DNA from: Paenibacillus sp. FSL R7-0345
GTDB taxonomy: Bacteria > Bacillota > Bacilli > Paenibacillales > Paenibacillaceae
Length of the DNA stretch: 64,000 nucleotides
NCBI RefSeq assembly: GCF_038595055.1
Contig: NZ_CP152002.1
Coordinates: 1,904,501 to 1,968,500, forward strand
Direction: 5' to 3'
In this document: positions 38,141 to 46,376 of the stretch, piece by piece
How positions within the stretch are numbered: position 1 is the first letter of the stretch
Layout: each line of letters starts with the position of its first letter
The notes under the pieces: generated by a model
What the model was told of the DNA's origin: nothing
Databases searched by the model: none
What the model saw: the letters and a program-made list of their open reading frames with translations, nothing else
Translations under genes and position numbers: made by a program

Positions 38141-39757
38141 ATGCAATTTACAGTTTCTTTTAAAAAATCGCTATGGTCAGGAACACTGGCAGTTCTACTA
38201 ATGGCGGTGATTGCCGGCTGCTCCGGGCAGAACAATACACCTGCTGCAAGTGAGACCGCCCAGCCAAGCGCAAGCCAGGCGGCGGATGCCGGGAACAGCA
38301 CCAGCGAGCCCGCGGCGGGAGGGACTTTCGTCTATGGACGCCCTGCTGCAGTGACCTCGTTTGATTTGCATAACCAGATTACCTCGAACAATGCGTTTGC
38401 GATTGATAAAGTGTTTGAATCCCTGGTTGCTTTTAACAGTGAAGGGGAGATTGTGGACTGGCTGGCTGCCTCCCATACCATCAGTGAAGACGGCTTGACC
38501 TATACCTTTGTGCTGCGTGACGGCCTGAAGTTCTCTAACGGCAACGCTGTTACAGCCAAGGATGCTGTATTCTCGCTGGAGCGTCACCTGAAGGTCGGCG
38601 GTCCGCTGGCGATTGCAGCCAAGGTGGATAGCGTAACTGCACAGGATGACAAAACGCTGGTAATTAAACTCCAGGAGCCGTACACACCATTCATCTCCGA
38701 GCTGTCCAACTTCTCGAACGGCATTATCCCGGCTGATTTCGGCGGGGTTACCGAGGAAGAATTCTTTAAAAAGCCAATCGGCACCGGCCCGTTCGCCATT
38801 GAAGCCTGGGACCCTGCGGGCGATGTGAGGTTCGTCAAAAACACGAACTACTGGCAGGAAGGCAAGCCGGCGATCGATGAGCTGGTCTATAAGCTGATCG
38901 AAGACGACAGCCAGGCTATTAACCAGCTGAAGGCCGGAGAGGTTAACGCGATCGAAGCGCTTGCCCTGCAGAATGCTGAAGAATTGAAAAACGGCGCTGA
39001 TACTGCTGTAGTCACCAACGGCAGCTGGGTAACTGAGCAGCTGTTCTTCAATACACTGGATGAGCATTTCAAGGATGTGCATGTCCGCCGCGCGCTGGCA
39101 CTGGCACTTGACCGTGAAGGCCTGACCAAGGCGCTGACCTTCGGTTATGCCAAGACGGCAAACTCCCTGCTGCCGACAACCATTCCTTACAATGCGAATG
39201 ACACGATAAAAGCGCTGAACTATGATGTAGAAGCTGCCAAAGCTGAGCTGGCTAAATCCGCATTCCCTAACGGCTTCAGCACCAAGCTGCTGGTGGCCTC
39301 CGGCAACAGCACCAGAGCCCAGGAAGCGCAGATTATTCAGGCGGCAGGCCAGGCGATCGGCATCAAAATTGAGATTGAATCCATTGAGCTGGCTTCCTTC
39401 CGTGAACGGTTCTTCGCCTATGATTTCTCTGCTATGCTGAACAGCGGCCAGGCAGATTCTCCGGAAGCAAACTCGATTCTGGCTTTCCAGACGGATCCGG
39501 AAGGCTTCAGCAAATCGTACTGGACGCATTATACCAATGACGAAGTAACCAAGCTGCTGTATGAAGGACAAAAAACGGCAGACGGCGACGCCCGCGCAGA
39601 GATTTACACCAAGCTCCTGCAGACGCTGGCTGATGAAGTACCTTACATTCCTCTCTACTATCCTGACATCCTGATCGGTGCCCGCTCTTCGGTAGAGGGA
39701 CTTACTGTATTGCCTAACGGCAGCGTCCGCTTTGAAGATGTGCGGATGGGTCAATGA
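38141..39757 (+). CDS. ABC transporter substrate-binding lipoprotein (SBP_bac_5)
   Basis: A 538-residue peptide/nickel-type binding protein. The signal peptide ends in the lipobox VIAGCSGQN. The family pattern is clear: YTFVLRDGLKFSNGNAVTAK, then DAVFSLERHL, and later KKPIGTGPFAIEAWDPAGDV and VRRALALALDREGL. It would capture a small peptide or similar solute for the two permeases and two ATPases encoded downstream. GAAGGGGAG precedes the ATG at 38141. It is the first gene of a seven-gene operon that also encodes an aminotransferase and an amidohydrolase. Confidence 0.95.
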   Translation: MQFTVSFKKSLWSGTLAVLLMAVIAGCSGQNNTPAASETAQPSASQAADAGNSTSEPAAGGTFVYGRPAAVTSFDLHNQITSNNAFAIDKVFESLVAFNSEGEIVDWLAASHTISEDGLTYTFVLRDGLKFSNGNAVTAKDAVFSLERHLKVGGPLAIAAKVDSVTAQDDKTLVIKLQEPYTPFISELSNFSNGIIPADFGGVTEEEFFKKPIGTGPFAIEAWDPAGDVRFVKNTNYWQEGKPAIDELVYKLIEDDSQAINQLKAGEVNAIEALALQNAEELKNGADTAVVTNGSWVTEQLFFNTLDEHFKDVHVRRALALALDREGLTKALTFGYAKTANSLLPTTIPYNANDTIKALNYDVEAAKAELAKSAFPNGFSTKLLVASGNSTRAQEAQIIQAAGQAIGIKIEIESIELASFRERFFAYDFSAMLNSGQADSPEANSILAFQTDPEGFSKSYWTHYTNDEVTKLLYEGQKTADGDARAEIYTKLLQTLADEVPYIPLYYPDILIGARSSVEGLTVLPNGSVRFEDVRMGQ

Positions 39758-40746
39758 TGATTCCGGGCAGGCTGCAAAGTTCTGCAGCAGCAGGTAATCG
39801 TACATCCTACAGATGGCTGACGGCGGCTCTGATTAGAGCCGCTGTCGTTATCCTCTGTGTGATGACCGCTGTCTTTTTTCTGATCCGCATCGTTCCCGGC
39901 GATCCCGCAAAAATGATTTTGGGTGAATACAGTACACCCGAAGCCATCGCAGCCATGCATCATACACTCGGGCTGGATCTTCCGCTGTGGGAGCAGTTCA
40001 TCCGGTTTGTGAAGCTGCTGTTCACCTCCGGTGACACCGGTAATTCCATTATCTCGGGAACCTCAACTCGGGTGCTGATTGCCGAGCGTGCGCCGGTAAC
40101 CATGCTGCTGATACTGATGGCCTGTGTCATTGCTGTAGTGATTGCCCTCCTGCTTGCTACGGTTGCGGCTACGAATAAGGACAAGCTGGCGGATCATCTG
40201 ATCCGTATTTTTCCGACGATTACTCTGGGTATGCCAATCTTCTGGGTTGGCATCCTTTTCATTATGCTGCTTAGTGTCCGGCTCGGCTGGTTTCCTGTCG
40301 GCGGCGTAGGCGAAGGCTGGTCGGGCATGTTGTACAGCCTGACGCTTCCGGCGGTTACAGTCGCTTTTTCCCAGATTCCAACGCTTGTCCGCTCTTTAAG
40401 GGCGCAGATGCTGGAGGTGCTGGAATCCGACTTCGTGGTTACTCTGAGGGCTGCACGCATTCCCGGCCGGGTTATTCTGTTCAAGCATGTGCTGCGCAAT
40501 TCGGCACTGCCGACGCTGATGCTGCTGGGGGTTAACATTTCCTATCTGATTGGCGGCACGCTGGTCGTTGAGCAGGTGTTTGGCATTAAAGGCATCGGCA
40601 GCCTGCTGTTTACTTCCATTTCAAACCGGGATTTTCCGGTCATCCAGGGAATTGCGCTGTACTGTGCGGTTTCTGTGGTGATTATCAGCCTGCTGGTCGA
40701 GATTGCAGCCAAGTGGCTTGATCCCCGGACGAAAGGAACACGATGA
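39754..40746 (+). CDS. ABC transporter permease, DppB/OppB type
   Basis: A 330-residue permease. The N-terminal helix is followed by FLIRIVPGDPAKMILGEYST, typical of DppB. The core has six membrane segments and the EAA loop FVVTLRAARIPGRVILFKHV followed by LRNSALPTLM. The start overlaps the stop of the binding-protein gene (ATGA), so translation is coupled. Confidence 0.95.
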   Translation: MMIPGRLQSSAAAGNRTSYRWLTAALIRAAVVILCVMTAVFFLIRIVPGDPAKMILGEYSTPEAIAAMHHTLGLDLPLWEQFIRFVKLLFTSGDTGNSIISGTSTRVLIAERAPVTMLLILMACVIAVVIALLLATVAATNKDKLADHLIRIFPTITLGMPIFWVGILFIMLLSVRLGWFPVGGVGEGWSGMLYSLTLPAVTVAFSQIPTLVRSLRAQMLEVLESDFVVTLRAARIPGRVILFKHVLRNSALPTLMLLGVNISYLIGGTLVVEQVFGIKGIGSLLFTSISNRDFPVIQGIALYCAVSVVIISLLVEIAAKWLDPRTKGTR

Positions 40747-41609
40747 AAACTACAACCAATTATCCTGAACTGCAGACGGACGGAACCGGGACTTCGCTGA
40801 TCCGCCGGATTCTGAATACCCCATCCCTGCTGGCAGGAGGCATCATGTTTGCTGTGCTGATCCTGCTGGCTATTTTCATTCCGTACATCAGCCCGTATAA
40901 CCCTACTGAGCAGAATTTAAGCGCGTTTCTGCAGCCGCCGTCCGCCGAGCACTGGCTTGGAACAGACCAGCTGGGGCGGGACCTGTTCACCAGACTGATC
41001 TACGCAGCCCGGACGGACCTGACCATTATGGTGCTGGCGGAGATTATCCCGTTTTGTACCGGAATTTTTCTGGGAATGGTGGCAGGCTACTATGGAAAAC
41101 GGGTCGATAACATCATTACTTTGATTACGGATACGTTTATTGCCTTTCCTTTTTATCTGATTGTCATTATTGTGGCCTTTGCCAGCGGGGCGGGCCAGCG
41201 CGGAATTTATATCACTTTTATTCTCGTCGGCTGGATTGTGTTCGCCCGGGTGGTCCGCGGGCTGAGTGCCTCATTCCGTGAACAGGAGTGGATTGCTTCG
41301 GCTCAGACGCTGGGGCTGTCCGGTCCACGCATTATTTTGCGGCATCTGCTGCCGAATGTGCTGCCGCAGGCTGTGGTCGTCCTGATGACGGATATGGTCG
41401 GCCTGCTGGTTGCAATTGTCACGCTCGGCTATCTCGGCATTGGTATCGCCCCGCCGACTCCCGACTGGGGAACGATGATTGCGGACGGGCAATCCTTTAT
41501 CTCGACCGCCTGGTGGCTCTCGGCCGTGCCGGGCTTCGCCGTGGTATATACGGGGATTGCCCTGTCGCTGGTGGGCGACGGGCTGGCAGATCTATGGAGG
41601 AAAAAATAA
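40743..41609 (+). CDS. ABC transporter permease, DppC/OppC type
   Basis: A 288-residue permease, partner of the DppB-like protein. The N-terminal part shows the DppC pattern EHWLGTDQLGRDLFTRLIYA. The EAA loop is EWIASAQTLGLSGPRIILRH, and the C-terminal part GIAPPTPDWGTMIADGQSFI is diagnostic. The start overlaps the preceding stop by ATGA; the stop overlaps the next start (TAATG). Confidence 0.95.
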   Translation: MKTTTNYPELQTDGTGTSLIRRILNTPSLLAGGIMFAVLILLAIFIPYISPYNPTEQNLSAFLQPPSAEHWLGTDQLGRDLFTRLIYAARTDLTIMVLAEIIPFCTGIFLGMVAGYYGKRVDNIITLITDTFIAFPFYLIVIIVAFASGAGQRGIYITFILVGWIVFARVVRGLSASFREQEWIASAQTLGLSGPRIILRHLLPNVLPQAVVVLMTDMVGLLVAIVTLGYLGIGIAPPTPDWGTMIADGQSFISTAWWLSAVPGFAVVYTGIALSLVGDGLADLWRKK

Positions 41610-42379
41610 TGGCTACAACACCCGTTTTGGAAATAGAGGGCTTGACGCTGACTGCCAAATCGCAGGAGGTGCTGGTCAAAGAGGCCAGCTTCTCACTGCA
41701 GCCGGGCGAGAGTCTGGGCCTGGTCGGCGAATCAGGCTCCGGCAAATCGCTTACGCTGCGGGCGGTGCTCGGCCTGCTTCCGCGAGGTGTGCAGCAGACA
41801 GGCGGGGTGATCCGCAGCGCGGCGGACAGCGCCATGGTGTTCCAGGACCCAAGGGGCGCCTTGGACCCGCTCTGTCCGGTGGTCAAGCAGGTAGCAGAGG
41901 TTGTGTATTACAGACAGCGGCTCAGCCGCAAAGCCTCGCGCGCCGCGGCGCTGGAACTGCTGCATATGCTCGGACTGCCTGAATCGCTGCGCAAGGCGGA
42001 CCGGTATCCAAGCCAGCTCTCCGGCGGCCAGTGCCAGCGGATCGTCATTGCGATGGCTCTGGCCTGCAAGCCGGGTATTCTGCTCTGCGATGAGCCGACT
42101 ACAGCGCTTGATGTCACCGTGCAAAAGCAGATTATGGAGACGGTGGGCCGGCTGCAGCAGGAGCTGGGGTTTGCGATGATTTTTGTGACGCACAACCTGG
42201 CGGTAGCTGCTGCGATGTGTTCCAGGCTGGCCGTGATGAAAAAAGGCGAAATCGTCGAGCACGGCAGTACGCTAAGTGTTCTGCAGAGCCCGCAAAACGC
42301 CTATACCCAAATGCTGATTAACTCGGTGCTGCCAGTGCCGGAGCTTGTACCTGAAGGGGGCGGAGCTTTATGGACTTAA
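41609..42379 (+). CDS. ABC transporter ATP-binding protein, DppD type
   Basis: A 256-residue nucleotide-binding subunit. Walker A is GESGSGKS, the signature is LSGGQCQRIVIAMAL, Walker B is ILLCDEPTTALD, and the switch His is in FVTHN. GGAGG (41596-41600) leads to the ATG at 41609, which overlaps the stop of the permease gene. An upstream extension of this frame lies inside dppC and is discarded. It lacks the usual C-terminal oligopeptide-transporter extension seen in longer DppD proteins. Confidence 0.94.
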   Translation: MATTPVLEIEGLTLTAKSQEVLVKEASFSLQPGESLGLVGESGSGKSLTLRAVLGLLPRGVQQTGGVIRSAADSAMVFQDPRGALDPLCPVVKQVAEVVYYRQRLSRKASRAAALELLHMLGLPESLRKADRYPSQLSGGQCQRIVIAMALACKPGILLCDEPTTALDVTVQKQIMETVGRLQQELGFAMIFVTHNLAVAAAMCSRLAVMKKGEIVEHGSTLSVLQSPQNAYTQMLINSVLPVPELVPEGGGALWT

Positions 42380-43155
42380 GCCTGCAGGTTAACGATGTGA
42401 CCGTGCGTTACGGCGGATTCACTGCGCTGGATAACATCCGGCTTGAGGTACAGCAGCACACCACCCTCGGTCTAGTCGGAGAATCCGGGTCAGGCAAATC
42501 TACCCTAGCACGGGTAATTGCCGGACTGATTATCCCGGATCAGGGCCAGCTTCTGCTGGGGACAGAGCCGCTCTCCCGGAAACGGACCCGGGAGCAGCGC
42601 AAAAGCATCCAGATGATCTTTCAGAATCCGGATGCCTCGCTGAACCCGAAGCATTCCATCCGGCAGATTCTGGCCGAAGCGCTGCTGTTTCACAAGATCG
42701 TGGGCCGCGCGGAGGTGGAGAAGCGATCCAGGCAGCTGCTGGAGCGTGTGCAGCTTGAAGGAAAAGCGCTGGATAAATATCCGTATGAATTCTCAGGCGG
42801 ACAGCGCCAGCGGATTGCGATTGCCCGTGCGCTAAGCGTAGAGCCCAGCCTGCTGATTGCCGATGAGCCGACCAGTGCGCTGGATGTATCCGTGCAGCTA
42901 AATGTGCTGGAGCTGCTGGGGGCGCTCAAATCAGAGCTTAATCTGACAATGCTGTTTATTTCCCATGATATGGGTGTTATACATGCTGTAAGCGATAAGG
43001 TTGCCGTCATGCAGCAGGGAAAGCTGGTTGAGGTCAGCCCGAAGGACAGGTTCTTCAGCCGTCCGGAAGCGGCTTACAGCCGTGAGCTGCTGTCTGCGGT
43101 TCCCCAAATGCCGACTATGAAACCATCAGGAGGACTTCATGAACCAACAATATAA
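42370..43155 (+). CDS. ABC transporter ATP-binding protein, DppF type
   Basis: A 261-residue second ATPase of the importer. Walker A GESGSGKST, signature FSGGQRQRIAIARAL, Walker B LLIADEPTSALD and switch LFISHDMGVIHAVS are intact. It overlaps the previous gene by 10 bp, and its 3-prime end overlaps the start of the aminotransferase gene by 17 bp, so seven genes form one tightly packed unit. Confidence 0.95.
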   Translation: MDLSLQVNDVTVRYGGFTALDNIRLEVQQHTTLGLVGESGSGKSTLARVIAGLIIPDQGQLLLGTEPLSRKRTREQRKSIQMIFQNPDASLNPKHSIRQILAEALLFHKIVGRAEVEKRSRQLLERVQLEGKALDKYPYEFSGGQRQRIAIARALSVEPSLLIADEPTSALDVSVQLNVLELLGALKSELNLTMLFISHDMGVIHAVSDKVAVMQQGKLVEVSPKDRFFSRPEAAYSRELLSAVPQMPTMKPSGGLHEPTI

Positions 43156-44206
43156 AGGATATGTACCGCTGACACGATCTGAATTTAGCACGTTGACCAG
43201 CCAGTTCGCCCGGCTGCTGTCAACTGAACATCCTCCGGTTATTATTCCGGCTGAGGCGATTCTGGGTATTGAGGCGGTAGCTGCAGGCATATCTGCACCG
43301 GGCCGCACGTTTATTAATGTTGTAACCGGCCCTTACGGCAGTCTGTTCGGCCAGTGGCTGGAGCGCGGCGGAGCAAGAGTGGTGGAAGTGAAGGTTCCGT
43401 TTGACGAAGTGGTACCGGCGGAAATGGTTGATGCTGTTATTGAGCGGGTTAAGCCTGATGCGCTTTCCTTTGTGCAGGCTGAGGTCGTTACCGGCGGTTC
43501 AAATCCGGCAAAAGAAATCCTGCGTATTGCGCGCAGCCACAACCTGATCACAGTAACGGACTCCGTTTCGGCAGTCGGCGGGGAAGAGCTGCTTGTGGAT
43601 GAGTGGGGCGTTGACTTTGCCGCTGTCGGTGCGCAAAAAGCACTGGGCGGACCCAACGGGGTCAGTGCGGTCAGCATTTCGCCGCGCGGCTGGCAGTTCC
43701 TGGAGTCGAATAAGCATGCGCCGCGCAATTCGATTCTGTCTTTGCTGGATCTGAAGCCACCGACGGACGGGACAGAACCGGTACGTGTCCCGCCTAACAT
43801 TCCGGCGCTGGAGGCCAGAGCACTGATTGAAGCGCTGGCGGCGGTTGAGCAGGAGGGGCTGGATCAGGTCATCCTGCGCCACGAGACTGCGGCTGCTTCA
43901 GCCATCGCAGGTATTAAGGCGCTGGGGCTGGAGCCTTGGCAGAAGGACAGCGGGCATTATTCCACGCTGACGACAACCGTCCGCATCGGCGGGGATCAGC
44001 GGCTTAGAATTGCGCAGCCTGTTGGAATTGTAGCCCCCGGAGACGGAGAATTGAACGGCCGGCTGCTGCGGATTAATCACTTTGGCGTGAATGCAAGCCT
44101 GCCTAGCGTGGAAAAGGCCATTACAACGCTGGCTGGACTGCTTGAACAAGAGGCAGCTTCAGCGCTGCAGGCGGTCCGGGCAGCATGGGGGAATGCCCAT
44201 GCTTAA
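43139..44206 (+). CDS. Class V aminotransferase (alanine-glyoxylate/PucG-like)
   Basis: A 355-residue PLP-dependent aminotransferase of fold type I, class V. The cofactor lysine is Lys167 in AAVGAQKALGGPNGVS; the PLP-ring Asp is in ITVTDSVSAVGGEEL. The closest known activities are alanine-glyoxylate, serine-glyoxylate and (S)-ureidoglycine-glyoxylate transamination, but the exact reaction cannot be read from the sequence. AGGAGG at 43128-43133 drives the ATG at 43139. Its place between importer and amidohydrolase implies that it acts on the imported compound or its hydrolysis product. Confidence 0.85.
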   Translation: MNQQYKGYVPLTRSEFSTLTSQFARLLSTEHPPVIIPAEAILGIEAVAAGISAPGRTFINVVTGPYGSLFGQWLERGGARVVEVKVPFDEVVPAEMVDAVIERVKPDALSFVQAEVVTGGSNPAKEILRIARSHNLITVTDSVSAVGGEELLVDEWGVDFAAVGAQKALGGPNGVSAVSISPRGWQFLESNKHAPRNSILSLLDLKPPTDGTEPVRVPPNIPALEARALIEALAAVEQEGLDQVILRHETAAASAIAGIKALGLEPWQKDSGHYSTLTTTVRIGGDQRLRIAQPVGIVAPGDGELNGRLLRINHFGVNASLPSVEKAITTLAGLLEQEAASALQAVRAAWGNAHA

Positions 44207-45425
44207 CAAACATCCGGAGGCGCTGGATTATAAGGCGATCCGCATCGCAGGGATTGAAGACAAGCGGTATGACATTTCCATCAGAGACGGCAGATTTGCG
44301 TCGGTGAAGGAGACGGTGCTGGGGGAACCCGCGGGGCAAATGGAGCAGTTGGGACAGGAAGGGCACGGAGAGCAAAACGGGCAGCCTGGACCGGATGGAG
44401 CTGCTTCCCCTCAGGCTGATCTCTGGATCAGCCCGGGCATTATCGACCTGCATACGCATCTGGCCTGGACGGACTTTGACCATTCAGACCAGCTGAAGCG
44501 CAGCAGCGGCGAGGTGGAGGTTATGCAGGGCGCGGCGTTTGGAGCTACCCTGCGGACCGGTGTAACGACCGCGCGCGATGCAGGTGGAATCACGCCGCAG
44601 ACGATCCGCCATCTGGTCCGGAATTATGGCCATCCGCTCAGGGTAGAGACCAGCAGCGAAATGCTGGGGGCAGCAGATGCGCTGGGGACAAAATTCCTGG
44701 AAGGCCGGCTTGCCGAGATTTATGCTACCGGAGCCGGCTGGGTCAAGATTATGGCAACCGGCGGTCTCGGCGCACCTGCAGAGAAGGTGCTTGATCCGGT
44801 CTTTTCGGAAGAAGAGTTCAACTTCATTGTCCGCCATGCCCATGCCAATCAGATCAAGGTGCTCGTTCATACCTGGGGCGGTGTAACCATTGACTGGTCG
44901 ATCTCGGCAGGAGTCGAATCGATCGAGCATGGGATGTTCCTGACCGCTGACCAGGCCGGAAGGCTGGCCGAGTCCCGGACAGCTTACGTGTCTACGGCAT
45001 CAATCTACCGGATTGCCGCAGATCCTGCCGGCGTGCTGGCGCTGCCGCCGGTGATCTGCGACCGCGCCGCCCGGGCAGCCGAGGCCCATTCCCGGGCCAT
45101 CGGCTATGCCAGAAGCGCAGGCGTCCGCCTCGGCTTCGGCACAGACTATGCCACGCCGGCGCTGCACGGCTATAACCTGCAGGAGCTGGACACGCTGCTG
45201 GATTACGGCCTGACCCGTGCGGAGGCGTGGGAATCCGCTACCTCCGGCGCGGCTGAAATCCTCGGGCGCGGGGACGACTTGGGCCGGATCGCCGAAGGCT
45301 ATCTGGCCGATGCCGTAATCTGGAACGCCGATCCGTTCCAGGCGCGGGATGCCGATGTGCTGCGGGAGAGCATCGTGTCCGTTATAACCGGGCAGAGTGA
45401 GGCGGAGCTGGCGGGCGGTAAATAG
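44199..45425 (+). CDS. Metal-dependent amidohydrolase
   Basis: A 408-residue enzyme of the amidohydrolase superfamily. Binuclear-site ligands are recognisable: HxH in GIIDLHTHLAW, the carbamylated Lys in GWVKIMATGG, His in LVHTWGGVT, His in ESIEHGMF, and the catalytic Asp in GFGTDYATP. Relatives include imidazolonepropionase-like and Xaa-Pro dipeptidase-like hydrolases. A Gly/Gln/Glu-rich insert (about residues 45-75) lies between the N-terminal beta-sandwich and the barrel. The frame extends upstream inside the aminotransferase gene, but GGGGGAA (44187-44193) fits ATG 44199. A terminator follows. Confidence 0.87.
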   Translation: MLNKHPEALDYKAIRIAGIEDKRYDISIRDGRFASVKETVLGEPAGQMEQLGQEGHGEQNGQPGPDGAASPQADLWISPGIIDLHTHLAWTDFDHSDQLKRSSGEVEVMQGAAFGATLRTGVTTARDAGGITPQTIRHLVRNYGHPLRVETSSEMLGAADALGTKFLEGRLAEIYATGAGWVKIMATGGLGAPAEKVLDPVFSEEEFNFIVRHAHANQIKVLVHTWGGVTIDWSISAGVESIEHGMFLTADQAGRLAESRTAYVSTASIYRIAADPAGVLALPPVICDRAARAAEAHSRAIGYARSAGVRLGFGTDYATPALHGYNLQELDTLLDYGLTRAEAWESATSGAAEILGRGDDLGRIAEGYLADAVIWNADPFQARDADVLRESIVSVITGQSEAELAGGK

Positions 45426-45463
45426 GAGGTTTAAGCTAGCTCTTATAGTGAAGTATCGGCTAG

Positions 45464-45492
45464 GCCGTATAACTGAGGTTATACGGCTTTTT
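45464..45492 (+). terminator. Terminator of the importer/amidohydrolase operon
   Basis: GCCGTATAAC (45464-45473) pairs perfectly with GTTATACGGC (45478-45487), followed by five Ts. Confidence 0.88.
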
Positions 45493-45564
45493 GCTGTTGC
45501 AGCCGGAGGCAGGCTGATGGGTGGGAGATAGGCAGCACTTGCCGTTAGAGTAAAATTGGACCTG

Positions 45565-45588
45565 GCCGTATAACGAAGGTTATATGGC
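45565..45588. repeat. Second copy of the GCCGTATAAC palindrome
   Basis: GCCGTATAAC (45565-45574) and GTTATATGGC (45579-45588) repeat the terminator stem 77 bp upstream, with one G-U pair and no T run. It lies in the gene-free stretch before the xylanase gene. Confidence 0.7.
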
Positions 45589-45837
45589 TTATTGATGTTT
45601 GGCTGGTTAGCGAACTGGTGCTGATGCTGCGTTCCCTGAAATCGTGAGCTGGTCAGAGAGAGCGGCGGGATGTATGCTGGGGAGCTTTATTTTGTCGGCA
45701 TATTATGTTCAAAGGTTGGTTAGTGTTCTGTATGCTAATTTAGAGTTATGTTTATTTGCGGAAAGTGGGTGGAAGGGGAGGTGCTTGAGGTGTTTGAGGT
45801 GTTTGGTGATAAACTTCCGCCGGGATGAGGGTTCCTG

Positions 45838-46030
45838 CATAACTAAGTGGATTTTCGTCACTTAATTCTTCTGATTCTGTTCATTTCCAAGGATTAAATG
45901 GAAAAACGACACTTAATTTAGCCCGAATCCCAGCTTTAGGGGCGAATTAGTAAAATTAAATAGCATTTTTCCACTTAGGTTCCCAAAAGCGGTGTCCACT
46001 CGAGAATTAGATGCCATTTTTCCAATTAGC
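45838..46030. repeat. AAGTGGA/TTTTTCCACTTA repeat block
   Basis: In the 45493-46376 gap, AACTAAGTGGATTTTCGTCA, CTTAATT, AAATGGAAAAACGACACTTAATTT-like words, TAGCATTTTTCCACTTAG and GCCATTTTTCCAATTAG alternate in both orientations. The same words occur at 21636-21826. I see no gene, and the rest of this gap (45589-45837 and 46031-46310) shows nothing identifiable. Confidence 0.65.
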
Positions 46031-46319
46031 TTGATCAGTAACTCCTCCCACACCTGCAGGTTCATCCGTGTTTTATAAAAAAGTAACTTAGCCACGGAAT
46101 TTGAACAGTCCTTCATCGGACATTCTCTGAAGTCACAGCTATTCCAGCTAGTAAAATCACAAACTTAACCTAAATAGTTCCTCCAATCCAGTCCGCCTCT
46201 CCCCAGCTAATTCAAATGTTATATAAAAAGTACGGTATCATCTTTAGTTTGGAGAAAGACATCGATTTTGCGGGTGTGCTACGATTTTGCTTGAGAAGGG
46301 GGGCTGTTTAACAGACGAT

Positions 46320-46333
46320 TGTAAGCGCTTAAC
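46320..46333 (+). promoter_or_regulatory. Possible catabolite-repression (cre-like) site
   Basis: TGTAAGCGCTTAAC contains the perfect palindrome TAAGCGCTTA and agrees with most of the CcpA cre consensus, except for its last two positions. It lies 44 bp ahead of the xylanase start, a sensible place for carbon control. Confidence 0.45.
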
Positions 46334-46376
46334 TTAAAGGGCAGGTACTAATCCATAAAAAAGAGGAGTGCAATGC

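Noticed and set aside
38198-39805. A 535-codon minus-strand ORF across the binding-protein gene
   Set aside because: Antisense shadow of a lipoprotein with clear family motifs; its product is Cys/His/Leu-rich and resembles nothing.
41288-41608. N-terminal extension of the DppD-like ATPase
   Set aside because: This part of the frame lies inside the permease gene; GGAGG and ATG 41609 give the normal ATPase N terminus.
45644-45865. A 73-codon ORF before the xylanase gene
   Set aside because: No ribosome-binding site; it overlaps repeat words and its Cys/Leu-rich product matches nothing I know.
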